A stretch of 22,762 nucleotides of DNA, from contig CBIFVZ010000063.1 in NCBI GenBank assembly GCA_966185765.1, positions 1 to 22,762 of the forward strand. The letters run 5' to 3'. Numbering within the stretch: position 1 is the stretch's first letter; every line of letters starts with the position of its first letter. The translations under genes were made by a program, and so were the position numbers. Of the stretch, positions 1-9,751 are shown piece by piece. The notes beneath the pieces were generated by a model that saw only the letters and a program-made list of their open reading frames with translations, did no database searches and was not told where the DNA came from. Origin of the DNA: CBIFVZ01 sp966185765 (GTDB lineage: Bacteria; Pseudomonadota; Gammaproteobacteria; Enterobacterales; Enterobacteriaceae).

Positions 1-3000
1 GCAACAGCGCGTCAGCGTCACACGGCTACAGCGTGGACGCCACGAAGCCGACGCTTGCCATTGATACCGTGGCGAACGATAACATCCTGAACGCCGCAGA
101 AGCCGCACAGCCGCTGATCATTACCGGCATTAGCAACGCAGAAGCGGGCCAGACCGTGACCGTGACGCTGGACGGGAAGACCTACACCGGCACCGTGCAG
201 GCGGACGGTACGTGGAGCGTGGAGGTTGACGCGGCAGCGCTGGCGGCACTGAGCAATACCAACGTTGTTATCAGTGCAGAAGTTAGCGATAAAGCGGGCA
301 ACACCGGTACGACAAGCCATGATCTGCTGGTTGATACCATCGCGCCTTCCATCACCTTCAATACGGTGGCGGGCGATGATGTGATTAATGCTACCGAGCA
401 CGGTCAGGCGCAAATCGTTAGCGGCAAAGCCACGGGCGCGGCAGTGGGCGACAGGGTGATGGTCACCATTAACAATGTGGAATACCCGACTACGGTGGAT
501 GCGGCAGGTAACTGGAGCATCGGCATGACGGCAGAGCAGGTGACGGCACTGGAAAATGGTCCGGTTCGTATTACCGTTACGGTCACTGATCAGGCGGGCA
601 ACGAGGGCCGCGAAGAGCACATCATTACCGTCAATACTGCAGCGGTGAGCATCAGTGTGGACGTCGTCAGCGGCGATAACGTGATTAACAGTACAGAGCA
701 TGGTGAAATGCTGACCATCAGTGGCAACAGCGCTAACCTGGAAACCGATACTGTGGTTTACGTTAAGCTCAATGGCGAAACCTATGAAGCGAAGATCAAG
801 AGCGACGGCAGCTGGAGCGTTAACGTTCCGGCAGATAAAGTCGGCAATCTTGAGAACGGCGGCCAATACAGCATTGAAGTCTCCGCGCAGGACAGCATAG
901 GCAATAGCGCCAGCGCGAGCCGTGATATCAGCGTGGATACCAGCGCGCCGACAATCTCTATCGCGCCTGTTTCCAGCGATAACGTGCTGAACGCCGCTGA
1001 ACAACAGCAAACGCTGGTGATTCAGGGGGCGAGCAGCGCCGAGCCGGGACAGGTCGTCACGGTAACGCTCGGCAACGGTACCTACAGAGCGCAGGTTGGC
1101 GCAGATGGCCGCTGGTCGGTTGAGGTGAAACCGGAAGATCTGGCGCTGCTTGACAACGACAGCTACGTCATAACGGCGACCGTTAGCGATAAAGCGGGCA
1201 ACAGCATTAGCGAAACCGGCACGTTGCTCGTGGATACTGTGAAGCCAACCATCACATTCGACACCGTGGCCGATGATGACATCATCAACGCACTGGAACA
1301 GCAGGCGGGTGTCATCATCAGCGGTACCACGACTGCCGAAGTGGGTCAGGTTGTGATTATCACTCTCAACGAGCGCAGCTACTCGGCGACCGTGGGTGAG
1401 GGCGGCGTCTGGTCGGTGAATGTCAAAGCGGTCGATTTCAATGGCCTGATTGACGGCAGCTACACCATCAGCGCGACTGTGACCGATAAAGCCGGTAACC
1501 CGGGCAGTGCCACCCATGAGGTGACGCTGAACGGTGAAGTACCGACTATCAGCATCAATACCTTTGCTGAAGACGATATCGTCAACGCGCTGGAGCACGG
1601 CACGCCGCTGCTGATTAGCGGTACAACGACGGCGCCTGCTGGCAAAGAGGTTACCGTTACACTTAACGGCCAGACCTATTATGCGAAAGTGCAGGCTGAC
1701 GGTACCTGGAGTACCTCGGTGGGTAGCGCAGACGTTGCTGCACTGGTTGACGGTAAGTCTTACACCATTGCAGCGCAGGTGACCAACACTATTGGTAACC
1801 CGGCGAATGCTGAACACACGGTGAACGTGGACCTTTCCGCGCCATCAATGGGTATTAGCATCGATTCACTGCAAAACGACACAGGCCTAAGCACCACGGA
1901 CTTTATCACCAACGATAGCAACATTGTGGTGAAAGGGTCGCTAACGGCAGCGTTAGGTGGCGATGAGAAAGCCCAGATAAGCCTCGATGGCGGGAACACC
2001 TGGATTGATCTGGTGGTAACCGGCACGACCTGGACATACGCCGATGGCCGTGCGTTGCAGGACGGTACCTGGAACTACCAGGTACGTGTTATCGATAAGG
2101 CGGGCAACGTTGGCGCCACCGACAGCCAGGATGTGGTGCTGGATACGAAAGTGCCAGAAGTAGCAACGATCACCGTTGATAACATTTCTCGCGACACCGG
2201 TCTGGCAGGTGATGATTTCATCACCAGTGATAACACGCTGACGCTCAACGGCAGCCTCAGTGGGGCACTGAAGGCAGGTGAACATGCGCAGATAAGCATT
2301 GATGGTGGTAAAACCTGGATTGATGTCGACGTTAGCGGCACCAGCTGGAGCTGGGTGGATACTCGGACGCTTGCAGATGGTGACTATAACTATCAGCTGC
2401 GTGTGATTGACGATGCGGGCAACATCAGCGCCACCACTAATAAAGTGGTGACGGTGGATACTGTTGCACCGACGCCGACGCTCACTGTTGACAGCATCAG
2501 CGACGACACTGGTATTGACAATCGCGACTTCATTACGCGTGACACAACGCTGACCATCCACGGTTCGCTGACTACCGCACTGACTGAAGGCGAGTTTGTT
2601 CAGATTAGTCTGGACGGTGGCACCAGTTGGCAGAACGTAACGATGGTGGGAGCGTCCTGGTACTTTGCCGATGGCCGTACGCTGGAAGAAGGCGATCACG
2701 ACTACTGGGTGCGCGTGGTGGATACCGCTGGTAACGTCGGTAATACCATCAAGCAGACTGTCACCGTTGACCTGACGCCGCCAGATGACTCACTGACGGT
2801 CTCAATCGACAGCATTTCTGACGATACGGGTTACAGTAACAGTGACTTCCTGACCAACGACACCAGTCTGACCATTCATGGTTCTCTGGGGCGTCCGCTG
2901 GGTGATGGCGAATACGTACAGATTAGTGTCGATAACGGCATCAACTGGGTTTACGTTTCGGTTGTTGGCGACGAGTGGAGCTATGAAGATACTCGCGTGC

Positions 3001-6000
3001 TTAAAGATGGTCCAAACACCTATCAGGTACGCGTTATTGATAAAGCCGGCAACGTAGGTCACACCGCCGAGCAGGTGGTGACGATTGATACTGCACCGCC
3101 GACGAACATCGCGACAATCGTCAACTATACCGATGATGTCGGCTCTGACCGTGGCGTATTTGGTTCGGGCACTGTTACCGATGACCGTACTCCGACGCTG
3201 AACGGTACGCTGTCTGCCGCGTTGACGGCAGGCGAGTTGGTGCGCATCTATCGTGCAGATGGAACCTATCTTGGTGAAGCATCTGTTGACGGTACCTCGT
3301 GGACTTACGAGCTTGACGCCCCGCTTATCGACGGTGATGTGGTTCATATTTACGCTGTGGTCGTCGATGCGGCGGGCAATGAAGGCAAGCCGTCTGCAGA
3401 CTTTAACTTCACCGTAAACCTGGAGATGTTCATCTCTACCCAGGATACGCTGGACAACACGCCTATCATCAAAGGACGCGTTGACTTCGAAATCCTTGAA
3501 GGTGAATACGTCGAGGTCACGGTTAACAACGTGGTTTATAGTTCGCGTACCGGTCAGGTAGTTATCGACCCGAACAACAGCACCTGGTATGTGCAGATCC
3601 CGAATGAGGACGTGCTTAACCTTGGTAAGTACGATGTGAGCGCGACACTGTACGGTAAAGATGGCTCTGTTATCACGAAGGATGTCACTAACAGCGAGTT
3701 GACGGTTTCGGCTGCGCCGGAAATTAACTTCACCTCGACGGCGGCAAGTACTAATGATACCAGTACGGCGCTGACGCTGAGCGAAGATGGCACCTGGCGT
3801 ATTTTGTCTAACTCGACGGTGTTTACCCAGAACGGAACCAGTTCTTCCACGCTGGGGTCGTTTGGTCAGACCGTAATCAGGGGGATTGATACCCAGCAGC
3901 AGTCGTCGTTTATCGACTTTGACCGTGACGGTTTAATGGACATCATGGGGGCGGATACTGGGTATGCGAACGGTCAGCAGTCCTTCAAGTACAACGCCGA
4001 TGGGACCTACACCACCTTTCAGGTGGGGGCGAACGGTGTAGCTGGTCAGACCAACGATCCGAATGGTAACACCTGGGTATGGTACGGCGGGTTCATGGGC
4101 ATTGATATTGATGGTGACGGTTACGTAGACCTGGTCTATGGCGATCAGTCACCAAACGATGCTGAATCTGCAGGGGGTTATGATACCGCGTTTGTAATGA
4201 ATACCGACGGTACGATTGTCGGGTTTGATAAGTCCGGCGCGTATGTTTATACCCAGACCAATCAGGACGGTGTACCGGCGAAAAATTCAGGTAACCCTAC
4301 ACCTGACCGCGAGGTGTCAGGCGTAGACCTGAATAACGATGGTTTCGTTGACATCACGTATCACGGTACGGAAGGAACAAACCGTACTTCCGCCGGTGGT
4401 TCGAGTTTGTCACCCACGCGTCTGGTCGTTGTTACCAACGGTGTCGATGAGAATGGTAACGTCACGCTGACTAACACTCAGGTCGTGAACGGCGTGTTCT
4501 TCGGCGATACCGGTGCAACTAACTGGTACACCACCATGACCTGGGCCGATCTGAATGGCGACGGTTATATGGACCTGTTCATTGGCGGTTATGGTGGTCA
4601 GGGCGGAACCTGGGGCGCGGCGAGTGCGATTTACTACAACGATGGCCAGGGTAACCTGACAGCAGCAGCCAACGGCGTTGGTACTGGCGCTAACGTTCAG
4701 AAATTTACAGACACCATCAACAGTAGCGCCTCTCTTGCAGTGGACTGGAACGGCGACGGTAAGATGGATCTTATTGAAGTTGCCGGCATTATGGGGTCTA
4801 CAGGTCCCAATGACGCCAGCAATATCGGCGCACTGTGGCTTAACGGCGGAACAGGCAGCAACGGTCAGGTGAACTGGACTCAGCAAACCTTACTGTCTGG
4901 CGCAAACCAGGGTAATACCAACTTTGTGACCGGTGCGTTGAGTCTCGACCTCGACTACGACGGTGATAAAGACCTGGTAGTATTCCGCGCTGCTGGTGGT
5001 AAGACGACGTACGTTGAGAACAAGAGCGTTATTCAGGACGGTACCAGCATTATTCTGCGTATCTCTGATGCTAACGGCATTAACTCCTTCTACGGGAATA
5101 CGGTGCTGCTGGTCGATGAAAGCACAGGTAAAGTGGTGAGTTCGCAGGTGATTAACGCTCAGGGTGGGGTTAACATGAACGACTCCACCGGCCTGGTGTA
5201 CTTCTACGGCCTGGATGCCAGCAAGTCGTACAGTGCGATGCTGTTGACCAACAACGGTGGGTATGGCGGTCTGAACTCAGCGACCTTTGACTCCGGTCTG
5301 GTACGCGACATCAGCAACGTCAACGCCAGTTGGGGGGGCCTGAAAGCGGTGGAGAAGAACCATGCCTACGTGCTGACCGCAGAAAAAGGTGAGACCGCAA
5401 TGGATAGCAACATTGCCGCGACCGATGCGACCAACACGACAGGTATTGTCGGTACGGGTTACAACGATACGCTGTACGCAACGGCAGGTACCCACGTTTA
5501 TAATGGTGGGGGCGGGAGTACTGTGGTCTCCGACACCAACGTGTGGGTATCTGAAGGTGGTATGGATATCGTTGACTATAAACTGGCAGGTGACGCGGCG
5601 CTGACTATCGATCTTGGCAAGAAAGGCGCTCAGGACACCGGTTTCGGTACGGCAACGTTCGTGAATATTGAAGGGGTTGCAGGCGGAAGCGGCAATGATG
5701 TCTTCACTGGCAACAGCGGTGATAACATCTTTGAAGGTCGTGGCGGTGACGACACCTTTAATATTGGTAAGGGTGGTCAGGATACCCTGCTGTACAAACT
5801 GCTGAACGCCTCTGACGCTACTGGCGGTAATGGTAGCGATGTGGTGAACGGGTTCTCAGTGGGGACCTGGGAAGGTACGGCAGATTCCGATCGCATTGAC
5901 CTGCGTGAACTGTTGGCAGATACCGGTTATACCGGCAGCGGCTCGGCAACCTACATTAATGGTGTCGCGACGCTGGATAAGGATATCGGCAATCTGTCTG

Positions 6001-6158
6001 ACTACATCAGTGTGGTTCAGAATGGTAGTAGCACGGAGATTCGTATTGACCGCGACGGTAATGGCGGGAACTTCGATTCGACGACGGTTGTGACACTTAA
6101 CGGTGTCCAGACCGACCTGGCAACGCTCCTGGCTAACCATCAGCTGCTGATAGTGTAG
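1..6158 (+). CDS. BapA/SiiE-like giant type I-secreted adhesin, C-terminal part (5' end outside window)
   Basis: The reading frame is open from the left edge (first full codon at 3) to TAG at 6156-6158, giving 2051 visible residues; the start lies outside. Six Ig-like domains of about 100 residues begin near 33, 330, 630, 933, 1230 and 1527, each with a D-(D/N)-(V/I)-(L/I/V)-N-A-x-E type motif and most ending in a V-(S/T)-D-K-A-G-N-like turn. Four domains of a second class (starts 1827, 2139, 2454, 2766) carry D-T-G-x-x-x-x-D-F-(I/L)-T and Q-I-S-(L/I/V)-D motifs; two divergent ones start at 3084 and 3414. Six D-x-(D/N)-x-D-G-type loops (3915, 4104, 4326, 4548, 4743, 4947) suggest FG-GAP/VCBS calcium sites. 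The C-terminus (about 5680-5780) has GGSGNDVF/GGDDTF RTX-like motifs typical of type I substrates. By family knowledge this is a surface adhesin for biofilm or host attachment, exported without a Sec signal. Substrate and binding partner are unknown. Confidence 0.92.
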   Translation, partial: NSASASHGYSVDATKPTLAIDTVANDNILNAAEAAQPLIITGISNAEAGQTVTVTLDGKTYTGTVQADGTWSVEVDAAALAALSNTNVVISAEVSDKAGNTGTTSHDLLVDTIAPSITFNTVAGDDVINATEHGQAQIVSGKATGAAVGDRVMVTINNVEYPTTVDAAGNWSIGMTAEQVTALENGPVRITVTVTDQAGNEGREEHIITVNTAAVSISVDVVSGDNVINSTEHGEMLTISGNSANLETDTVVYVKLNGETYEAKIKSDGSWSVNVPADKVGNLENGGQYSIEVSAQDSIGNSASASRDISVDTSAPTISIAPVSSDNVLNAAEQQQTLVIQGASSAEPGQVVTVTLGNGTYRAQVGADGRWSVEVKPEDLALLDNDSYVITATVSDKAGNSISETGTLLVDTVKPTITFDTVADDDIINALEQQAGVIISGTTTAEVGQVVIITLNERSYSATVGEGGVWSVNVKAVDFNGLIDGSYTISATVTDKAGNPGSATHEVTLNGEVPTISINTFAEDDIVNALEHGTPLLISGTTTAPAGKEVTVTLNGQTYYAKVQADGTWSTSVGSADVAALVDGKSYTIAAQVTNTIGNPANAEHTVNVDLSAPSMGISIDSLQNDTGLSTTDFITNDSNIVVKGSLTAALGGDEKAQISLDGGNTWIDLVVTGTTWTYADGRALQDGTWNYQVRVIDKAGNVGATDSQDVVLDTKVPEVATITVDNISRDTGLAGDDFITSDNTLTLNGSLSGALKAGEHAQISIDGGKTWIDVDVSGTSWSWVDTRTLADGDYNYQLRVIDDAGNISATTNKVVTVDTVAPTPTLTVDSISDDTGIDNRDFITRDTTLTIHGSLTTALTEGEFVQISLDGGTSWQNVTMVGASWYFADGRTLEEGDHDYWVRVVDTAGNVGNTIKQTVTVDLTPPDDSLTVSIDSISDDTGYSNSDFLTNDTSLTIHGSLGRPLGDGEYVQISVDNGINWVYVSVVGDEWSYEDTRVLKDGPNTYQVRVIDKAGNVGHTAEQVVTIDTAPPTNIATIVNYTDDVGSDRGVFGSGTVTDDRTPTLNGTLSAALTAGELVRIYRADGTYLGEASVDGTSWTYELDAPLIDGDVVHIYAVVVDAAGNEGKPSADFNFTVNLEMFISTQDTLDNTPIIKGRVDFEILEGEYVEVTVNNVVYSSRTGQVVIDPNNSTWYVQIPNEDVLNLGKYDVSATLYGKDGSVITKDVTNSELTVSAAPEINFTSTAASTNDTSTALTLSEDGTWRILSNSTVFTQNGTSSSTLGSFGQTVIRGIDTQQQSSFIDFDRDGLMDIMGADTGYANGQQSFKYNADGTYTTFQVGANGVAGQTNDPNGNTWVWYGGFMGIDIDGDGYVDLVYGDQSPNDAESAGGYDTAFVMNTDGTIVGFDKSGAYVYTQTNQDGVPAKNSGNPTPDREVSGVDLNNDGFVDITYHGTEGTNRTSAGGSSLSPTRLVVVTNGVDENGNVTLTNTQVVNGVFFGDTGATNWYTTMTWADLNGDGYMDLFIGGYGGQGGTWGAASAIYYNDGQGNLTAAANGVGTGANVQKFTDTINSSASLAVDWNGDGKMDLIEVAGIMGSTGPNDASNIGALWLNGGTGSNGQVNWTQQTLLSGANQGNTNFVTGALSLDLDYDGDKDLVVFRAAGGKTTYVENKSVIQDGTSIILRISDANGINSFYGNTVLLVDESTGKVVSSQVINAQGGVNMNDSTGLVYFYGLDASKSYSAMLLTNNGGYGGLNSATFDSGLVRDISNVNASWGGLKAVEKNHAYVLTAEKGETAMDSNIAATDATNTTGIVGTGYNDTLYATAGTHVYNGGGGSTVVSDTNVWVSEGGMDIVDYKLAGDAALTIDLGKKGAQDTGFGTATFVNIEGVAGGSGNDVFTGNSGDNIFEGRGGDDTFNIGKGGQDTLLYKLLNASDATGGNGSDVVNGFSVGTWEGTADSDRIDLRELLADTGYTGSGSATYINGVATLDKDIGNLSDYISVVQNGSSTEIRIDRDGNGGNFDSTTVVTLNGVQTDLATLLANHQLLIV

Positions 6159-6171
6159 TTTTATCGCCCAT

Positions 6172-6199
6172 AAGACCCGCGCTTTTGCGCGGGTCTTTT
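6172..6199 (+). terminator. Rho-independent terminator after the adhesin
   Basis: A perfect 11-bp stem (AAGACCCGCGC at 6172-6182, complement at 6187-6197) with a TTTT loop begins 14 bases after the adhesin stop. The stem ends in Ts, and a short T-rich stretch continues after one C. It should separate adhesin mRNA from the exporter genes downstream. Confidence 0.85.
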
Positions 6200-6335
6200 C
6201 GCATTTTTACGTGAGGGGCGACAACTACAGATTAATTCTGTTATTTTGTGAATAATCTGAATGATTCAGACATCCCGCCTGGGGTGACAACTGACCTGGC
6301 AACATCACAAACCGTCTGCTCACAGGAAGTGAACT

Positions 6336-8543
6336 ATGAGTACAACACATCCCTTTTATGAGCCCTGGCTACAGGCAATGCTTAGCGTTGCGCGCCACTA
6401 TATGCTTGATTTCTCGCAGGAGCATGTGCGCACCGTTATCAGTCATGAAACCCGCTCCCCCCGTAGGCTGGTGCTGGAAGATATGGCGCGTCAGCTTGGG
6501 CTGGGTATGCGCATGGCGCCCGCCGATATCTCTCTGATTGACCCCTGGCGTTTGCCGCTGATTGCTGAGCTGGAAAACGGTCAACTGGCGGTCATTACGA
6601 AGATGGACAGTGAGGGGAACCTCATGCTGCAGCTTAACGGTGACGGCGGCCTGGAAAGCAAACTGTCTTGTGACGAGCTGGCTTCGCGTCTGAAAGGGTT
6701 GGTCGTATTACGTCCGCTGGAATCCATTCCGGATGCCCGTGTCGACGATTACGTTAAACCGTGGAAAAAGAACTGGTTCTGGAGCATTGCGCTTCAGGAC
6801 TGGCGGCGCTACGGCGATATTATGCTGGCTGCGATGGTTGCCAACGTACTTGCCCTGAGCGGTATGCTATTTTCCATGCAAGTTTATGATCGTGTGGTGC
6901 CGTCACAGTCAGAGCCAACGCTCTGGGTACTGTTTGGCGGCGTCATGATGGCGATTTTGTTTGAATTTATTATGCGTATGATGCGCGCGCATGTATCCGA
7001 TGTGGTCGGTAAGCGCGCGGATTTACGCATCTCCGACCGGGTATTTGCCCACGCACTGCGCATTAAAAATAATGCGCGACCTAAATCTACGGGTTCCTTT
7101 ATCTCGCAGGTTCGCGAACTGGAATCAGTGCGCGAACTGATTACCTCAACCACCATCGGTGCCATTTCTGACTTACCGTTTTTCCTGCTGTTTGTCTTCA
7201 TCCTGTGGATGATTGGCGGACCGCTGGTCTTTGTCGTCTTGCTGGCTCTGCCGTTACTTCTCATTCCGGGGTTACTTATCCAGCGCCCGCTGGCAAAACT
7301 CTCAAGTGAAGGGATGCGCGAGTCCGCCATTCGTAATGCCACGCTGGTCGAAGCGGTTCAGGGGCTTGATGACATCAAACTGATGCGTGCAGAGCAGCGC
7401 TTTCAGAACCAGTGGAACAACACTAATGACGTCTCTGCCACGATAAGCATGAAGCAGCGTTGGCTGACTGGCATGCTGATGACCTGGACCCAGGAAGTGC
7501 AATCTATTGTGTATGCGGTTGTGTTACTGGTGGGTTGTTACATGGTGATTGCAGGCGATATGACGACTGGCGCACTGGTGGGAACCTCTATTCTTGCTTC
7601 GCGCACTATTGCGCCGCTGTCGCAGATTTCCGGGATCCTGTCACGTTGGCAGTCGGCTAAGGTCGCGCGTAAAGGGCTTGATGACTTGATGCAAAAGCCG
7701 ATTGACGATCCGGGTCGTGGTAAGCGCGTACATAAATCACATTTACGTGGTTACTATTCGCTCAAAGAAGTTGGTTTTTATTACAACGAAGAGCAGAAGG
7801 TGAACGATCTGACGATTGCGAACCTGAATATCAAAGCTGGAGAGCGCATTGCGATTCTCGGGCGAAATGGTTCAGGAAAAAGTACATTGTTGCAGGTGCT
7901 GGCCGGTTTGCACGAGCCGCAGCAGGGGCAAATCCTGCTGGATGACATTTCGCTGTCTCATCTTGACCCACATGATTTACGCCGCGATGTGCAGTGTCTG
8001 ACACAGCAGGCGCGTTTATTCTTTGGCTCCGTGCGTGAAAACATCACACTGGGGCGTCCGCTGGCGTCTGACGAAGAGATTCAGCAGGCGCTGATTATCA
8101 GTGGTGCGGACGAGTTTGTACGTAAGCAGAAAGACGGTCTTAACTACCAGATTACTGAGGGCGGCGCCGGGCTTTCAGGCGGCCAGCGCCAGTCGCTGTT
8201 GCTGGCGCGAACCCTTATCACTCAGCCAAACATTCTGCTGCTTGATGAGCCGACCGCATGGCTGGATGAAATGAGTGAAAAACGGTTTATCGCCCACCTC
8301 GGCGCCTGGTTGGGTACTCACCGCACACTGGTGGTGTCCACACACCGTCTGCCTATTCTGGAGTTGGTCGACCGCATCATCGTGCTGGAGAACGGCCGTA
8401 TTGTGATGGATGGCCCACGAGAAGGCATGTTGCAAAAGCATGGTCTGAACGTGCCGGGTGCTGGCTCACGCCCCAGCGTTACCCCGCAGCCTGCAACAAT
8501 GGCGCAGGTTAATAAGGATGGTCAGGTGGAGGCGAAGGTATGA
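6336..8543 (+). CDS. Type I secretion ABC exporter (LapB/RtxB-like permease-ATPase, degenerate C39 domain)
   Basis: This is a 735-residue inner-membrane ATPase that would energise export of the adhesin. Residues about 10-130 resemble the C39 peptidase-like domain of RTX exporters but show no catalytic Cys in a Q-x-x-C-type motif, so it probably docks substrate rather than cleaving it. A transmembrane domain spans about 160-430. The ATPase domain shows Walker A GRNGSGKST (509-517), signature LSGGQ (613-617), Walker B ILLLDEP (633-639) and the H-loop His670. AGGAAG at 6324-6329 is well placed for the ATG at 6336. The gene follows the adhesin terminator by about 135 bases and overlaps the adaptor gene by 4 bases (ATGA). 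I found no convincing sigma-70 promoter in 6200-6335, so expression may depend on read-through or on an activator. Lap/Bap-type exporters of this architecture usually serve the neighbouring giant adhesin; that pairing is inferred. Confidence 0.95.
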   Translation: MSTTHPFYEPWLQAMLSVARHYMLDFSQEHVRTVISHETRSPRRLVLEDMARQLGLGMRMAPADISLIDPWRLPLIAELENGQLAVITKMDSEGNLMLQLNGDGGLESKLSCDELASRLKGLVVLRPLESIPDARVDDYVKPWKKNWFWSIALQDWRRYGDIMLAAMVANVLALSGMLFSMQVYDRVVPSQSEPTLWVLFGGVMMAILFEFIMRMMRAHVSDVVGKRADLRISDRVFAHALRIKNNARPKSTGSFISQVRELESVRELITSTTIGAISDLPFFLLFVFILWMIGGPLVFVVLLALPLLLIPGLLIQRPLAKLSSEGMRESAIRNATLVEAVQGLDDIKLMRAEQRFQNQWNNTNDVSATISMKQRWLTGMLMTWTQEVQSIVYAVVLLVGCYMVIAGDMTTGALVGTSILASRTIAPLSQISGILSRWQSAKVARKGLDDLMQKPIDDPGRGKRVHKSHLRGYYSLKEVGFYYNEEQKVNDLTIANLNIKAGERIAILGRNGSGKSTLLQVLAGLHEPQQGQILLDDISLSHLDPHDLRRDVQCLTQQARLFFGSVRENITLGRPLASDEEIQQALIISGADEFVRKQKDGLNYQITEGGAGLSGGQRQSLLLARTLITQPNILLLDEPTAWLDEMSEKRFIAHLGAWLGTHRTLVVSTHRLPILELVDRIIVLENGRIVMDGPREGMLQKHGLNVPGAGSRPSVTPQPATMAQVNKDGQVEAKV

Positions 8544-9715
8544 GCGACATTACTCGGTACAACAGTCGGCTGAAGGAGCCAGGCCTGCCACGTTCATCGT
8601 TAATTATCTGGTTGCTGACGGCGCTGGTAGGCGCGTTTGTTGTGTGGGCGAATTATTTTCACCTGGATGAAGTCACAACCGGCAACGGCAAAATTACACC
8701 GTCATCCCACGAGCAGACGATTCAGTCGCTGGAAGGAGGGATTATTCACAAACTGGCGGTGAAAGAAGGGGATATTGTTGAGCGTGGCGAGGTACTGGCC
8801 CAGCTTGACAGAACGAAAACCGAATCGAGCGTACTGGAAAGTGAGTCACGTCTCAATGCCGCACTGGCCACAGCTGCACGCCTGAAAGCGGAGGTTACCA
8901 ACACTGAACCGGTTTTCCCCCCAGAACTGGATGATGATGTTGAGCTGGTGCGTGAAGAGACAGAGCTGTGGCGCTCACGTCGTGACAGTTTGCAAAAAGG
9001 GCTGGAGGGGCTGCGTCACGCGGTAGCGCTGGTCCAGCGTGAGCTGTCAATGACGGCGCCGTTGATAAAAGCTGGCGCTGCCAGCGATGTTGAAGTGCTG
9101 CGTCTTCAGCGCCAGAAAAACGAACTGGAAAACAAAATCACGGAAATGCAGAACCAGTATTACGTGCGTTCCCGGGAAGAGTTGTCAAAAGCCAACGCAG
9201 AAATTGAAGCGCAGCGTTCAGTGATGCGCGGACGTGAAGACTCGCTGACGCGTCTGACGTTCACTGCGCCGGTGCGTGGGATTGTGAAAGATATTGAGGT
9301 GACAACCGTAGGTGGCGTAATCCCGCCAAATGGCAAACTGATGAGCCTGGTCCCACTTGACGATCAAATGATGGTGGAAGCAAAAATCTCACCGCGTGAT
9401 GTGGCCTTTGTGCATCCAGGGCAGAAGGCGTTGGTAAAAATCACGGCCTACGATTATTCCATCTACGGCGGTATGGAAGGTGAAGTGACAATGATTTCAC
9501 CGGATACCATTCAGGATGAAGTGAAGCGTGATGTTTACTATTACCGGGTTTATATCCGCACTGACAGTAACCATCTGACAAACAAAGATATGCACGAGTT
9601 CCCTATCTTCCCAGGCATGATTGCGACGGTAGATATTAAAACCGGGAATAAATCGATACTGGATTATCTGCTCAAGCCGCTGAACAAAGCGAAAGAGGCA
9701 CTGCGCGAGCGTTAA
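8540..9715 (+). CDS. HlyD-family type I secretion periplasmic adaptor (LapC-like)
   Basis: This 391-residue protein is a membrane-fusion adaptor bridging the inner-membrane exporter and an outer-membrane channel. One N-terminal transmembrane helix lies at about residues 20-40, followed by a lipoyl-like half (the IQSLEGGIIHKLAVKEGD region), a long coiled coil (about 95-235, rich in E, L, Q and R), then the second lipoyl half and beta-barrel (LTFTAPVRGIVKDI; GGVIPPNGKLMSLVP), the classic HlyD signature region. The start overlaps the exporter stop in an ATGA, and GGAGG at 8528-8532 inside the exporter gene serves as ribosome site, so translation is coupled. No TolC-like partner is encoded in the window; either the housekeeping TolC or a gene left of the window would complete the channel. 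Length is typical for the family. Confidence 0.94.
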   Translation: MSDITRYNSRLKEPGLPRSSLIIWLLTALVGAFVVWANYFHLDEVTTGNGKITPSSHEQTIQSLEGGIIHKLAVKEGDIVERGEVLAQLDRTKTESSVLESESRLNAALATAARLKAEVTNTEPVFPPELDDDVELVREETELWRSRRDSLQKGLEGLRHAVALVQRELSMTAPLIKAGAASDVEVLRLQRQKNELENKITEMQNQYYVRSREELSKANAEIEAQRSVMRGREDSLTRLTFTAPVRGIVKDIEVTTVGGVIPPNGKLMSLVPLDDQMMVEAKISPRDVAFVHPGQKALVKITAYDYSIYGGMEGEVTMISPDTIQDEVKRDVYYYRVYIRTDSNHLTNKDMHEFPIFPGMIATVDIKTGNKSILDYLLKPLNKAKEALRER

Positions 9716-9724
9716 TCGACCTGT

Positions 9725-9751
9725 AGACGAGGTTTATGCCTCGTCTGTATT
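9725..9751 (+). terminator. Probable bidirectional terminator between adaptor and convergent regulator
   Basis: An 8-bp perfect stem AGACGAGG (9725-9732) / CCTCGTCT (9739-9746) lies nine bases after the adaptor stop and overlaps the last codons of the convergent regulator gene. The U-tract is poor on both strands, so termination may be inefficient. Confidence 0.5.

Noticed and set aside
18..1817. A 599-codon open frame on the minus strand across the adhesin repeats
   Set aside because: It mirrors the repeat period of the adhesin: the lack of stops comes from biased codons in a repetitive gene. The product is low-complexity and His/Arg/Val-rich, has no ribosome site and resembles no family.
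1953..3347. Further long minus-strand frames (248 and 181 codons) across the second Ig-domain class
   Set aside because: Same cause as above: shadows of a repetitive coding strand, with no start signals.
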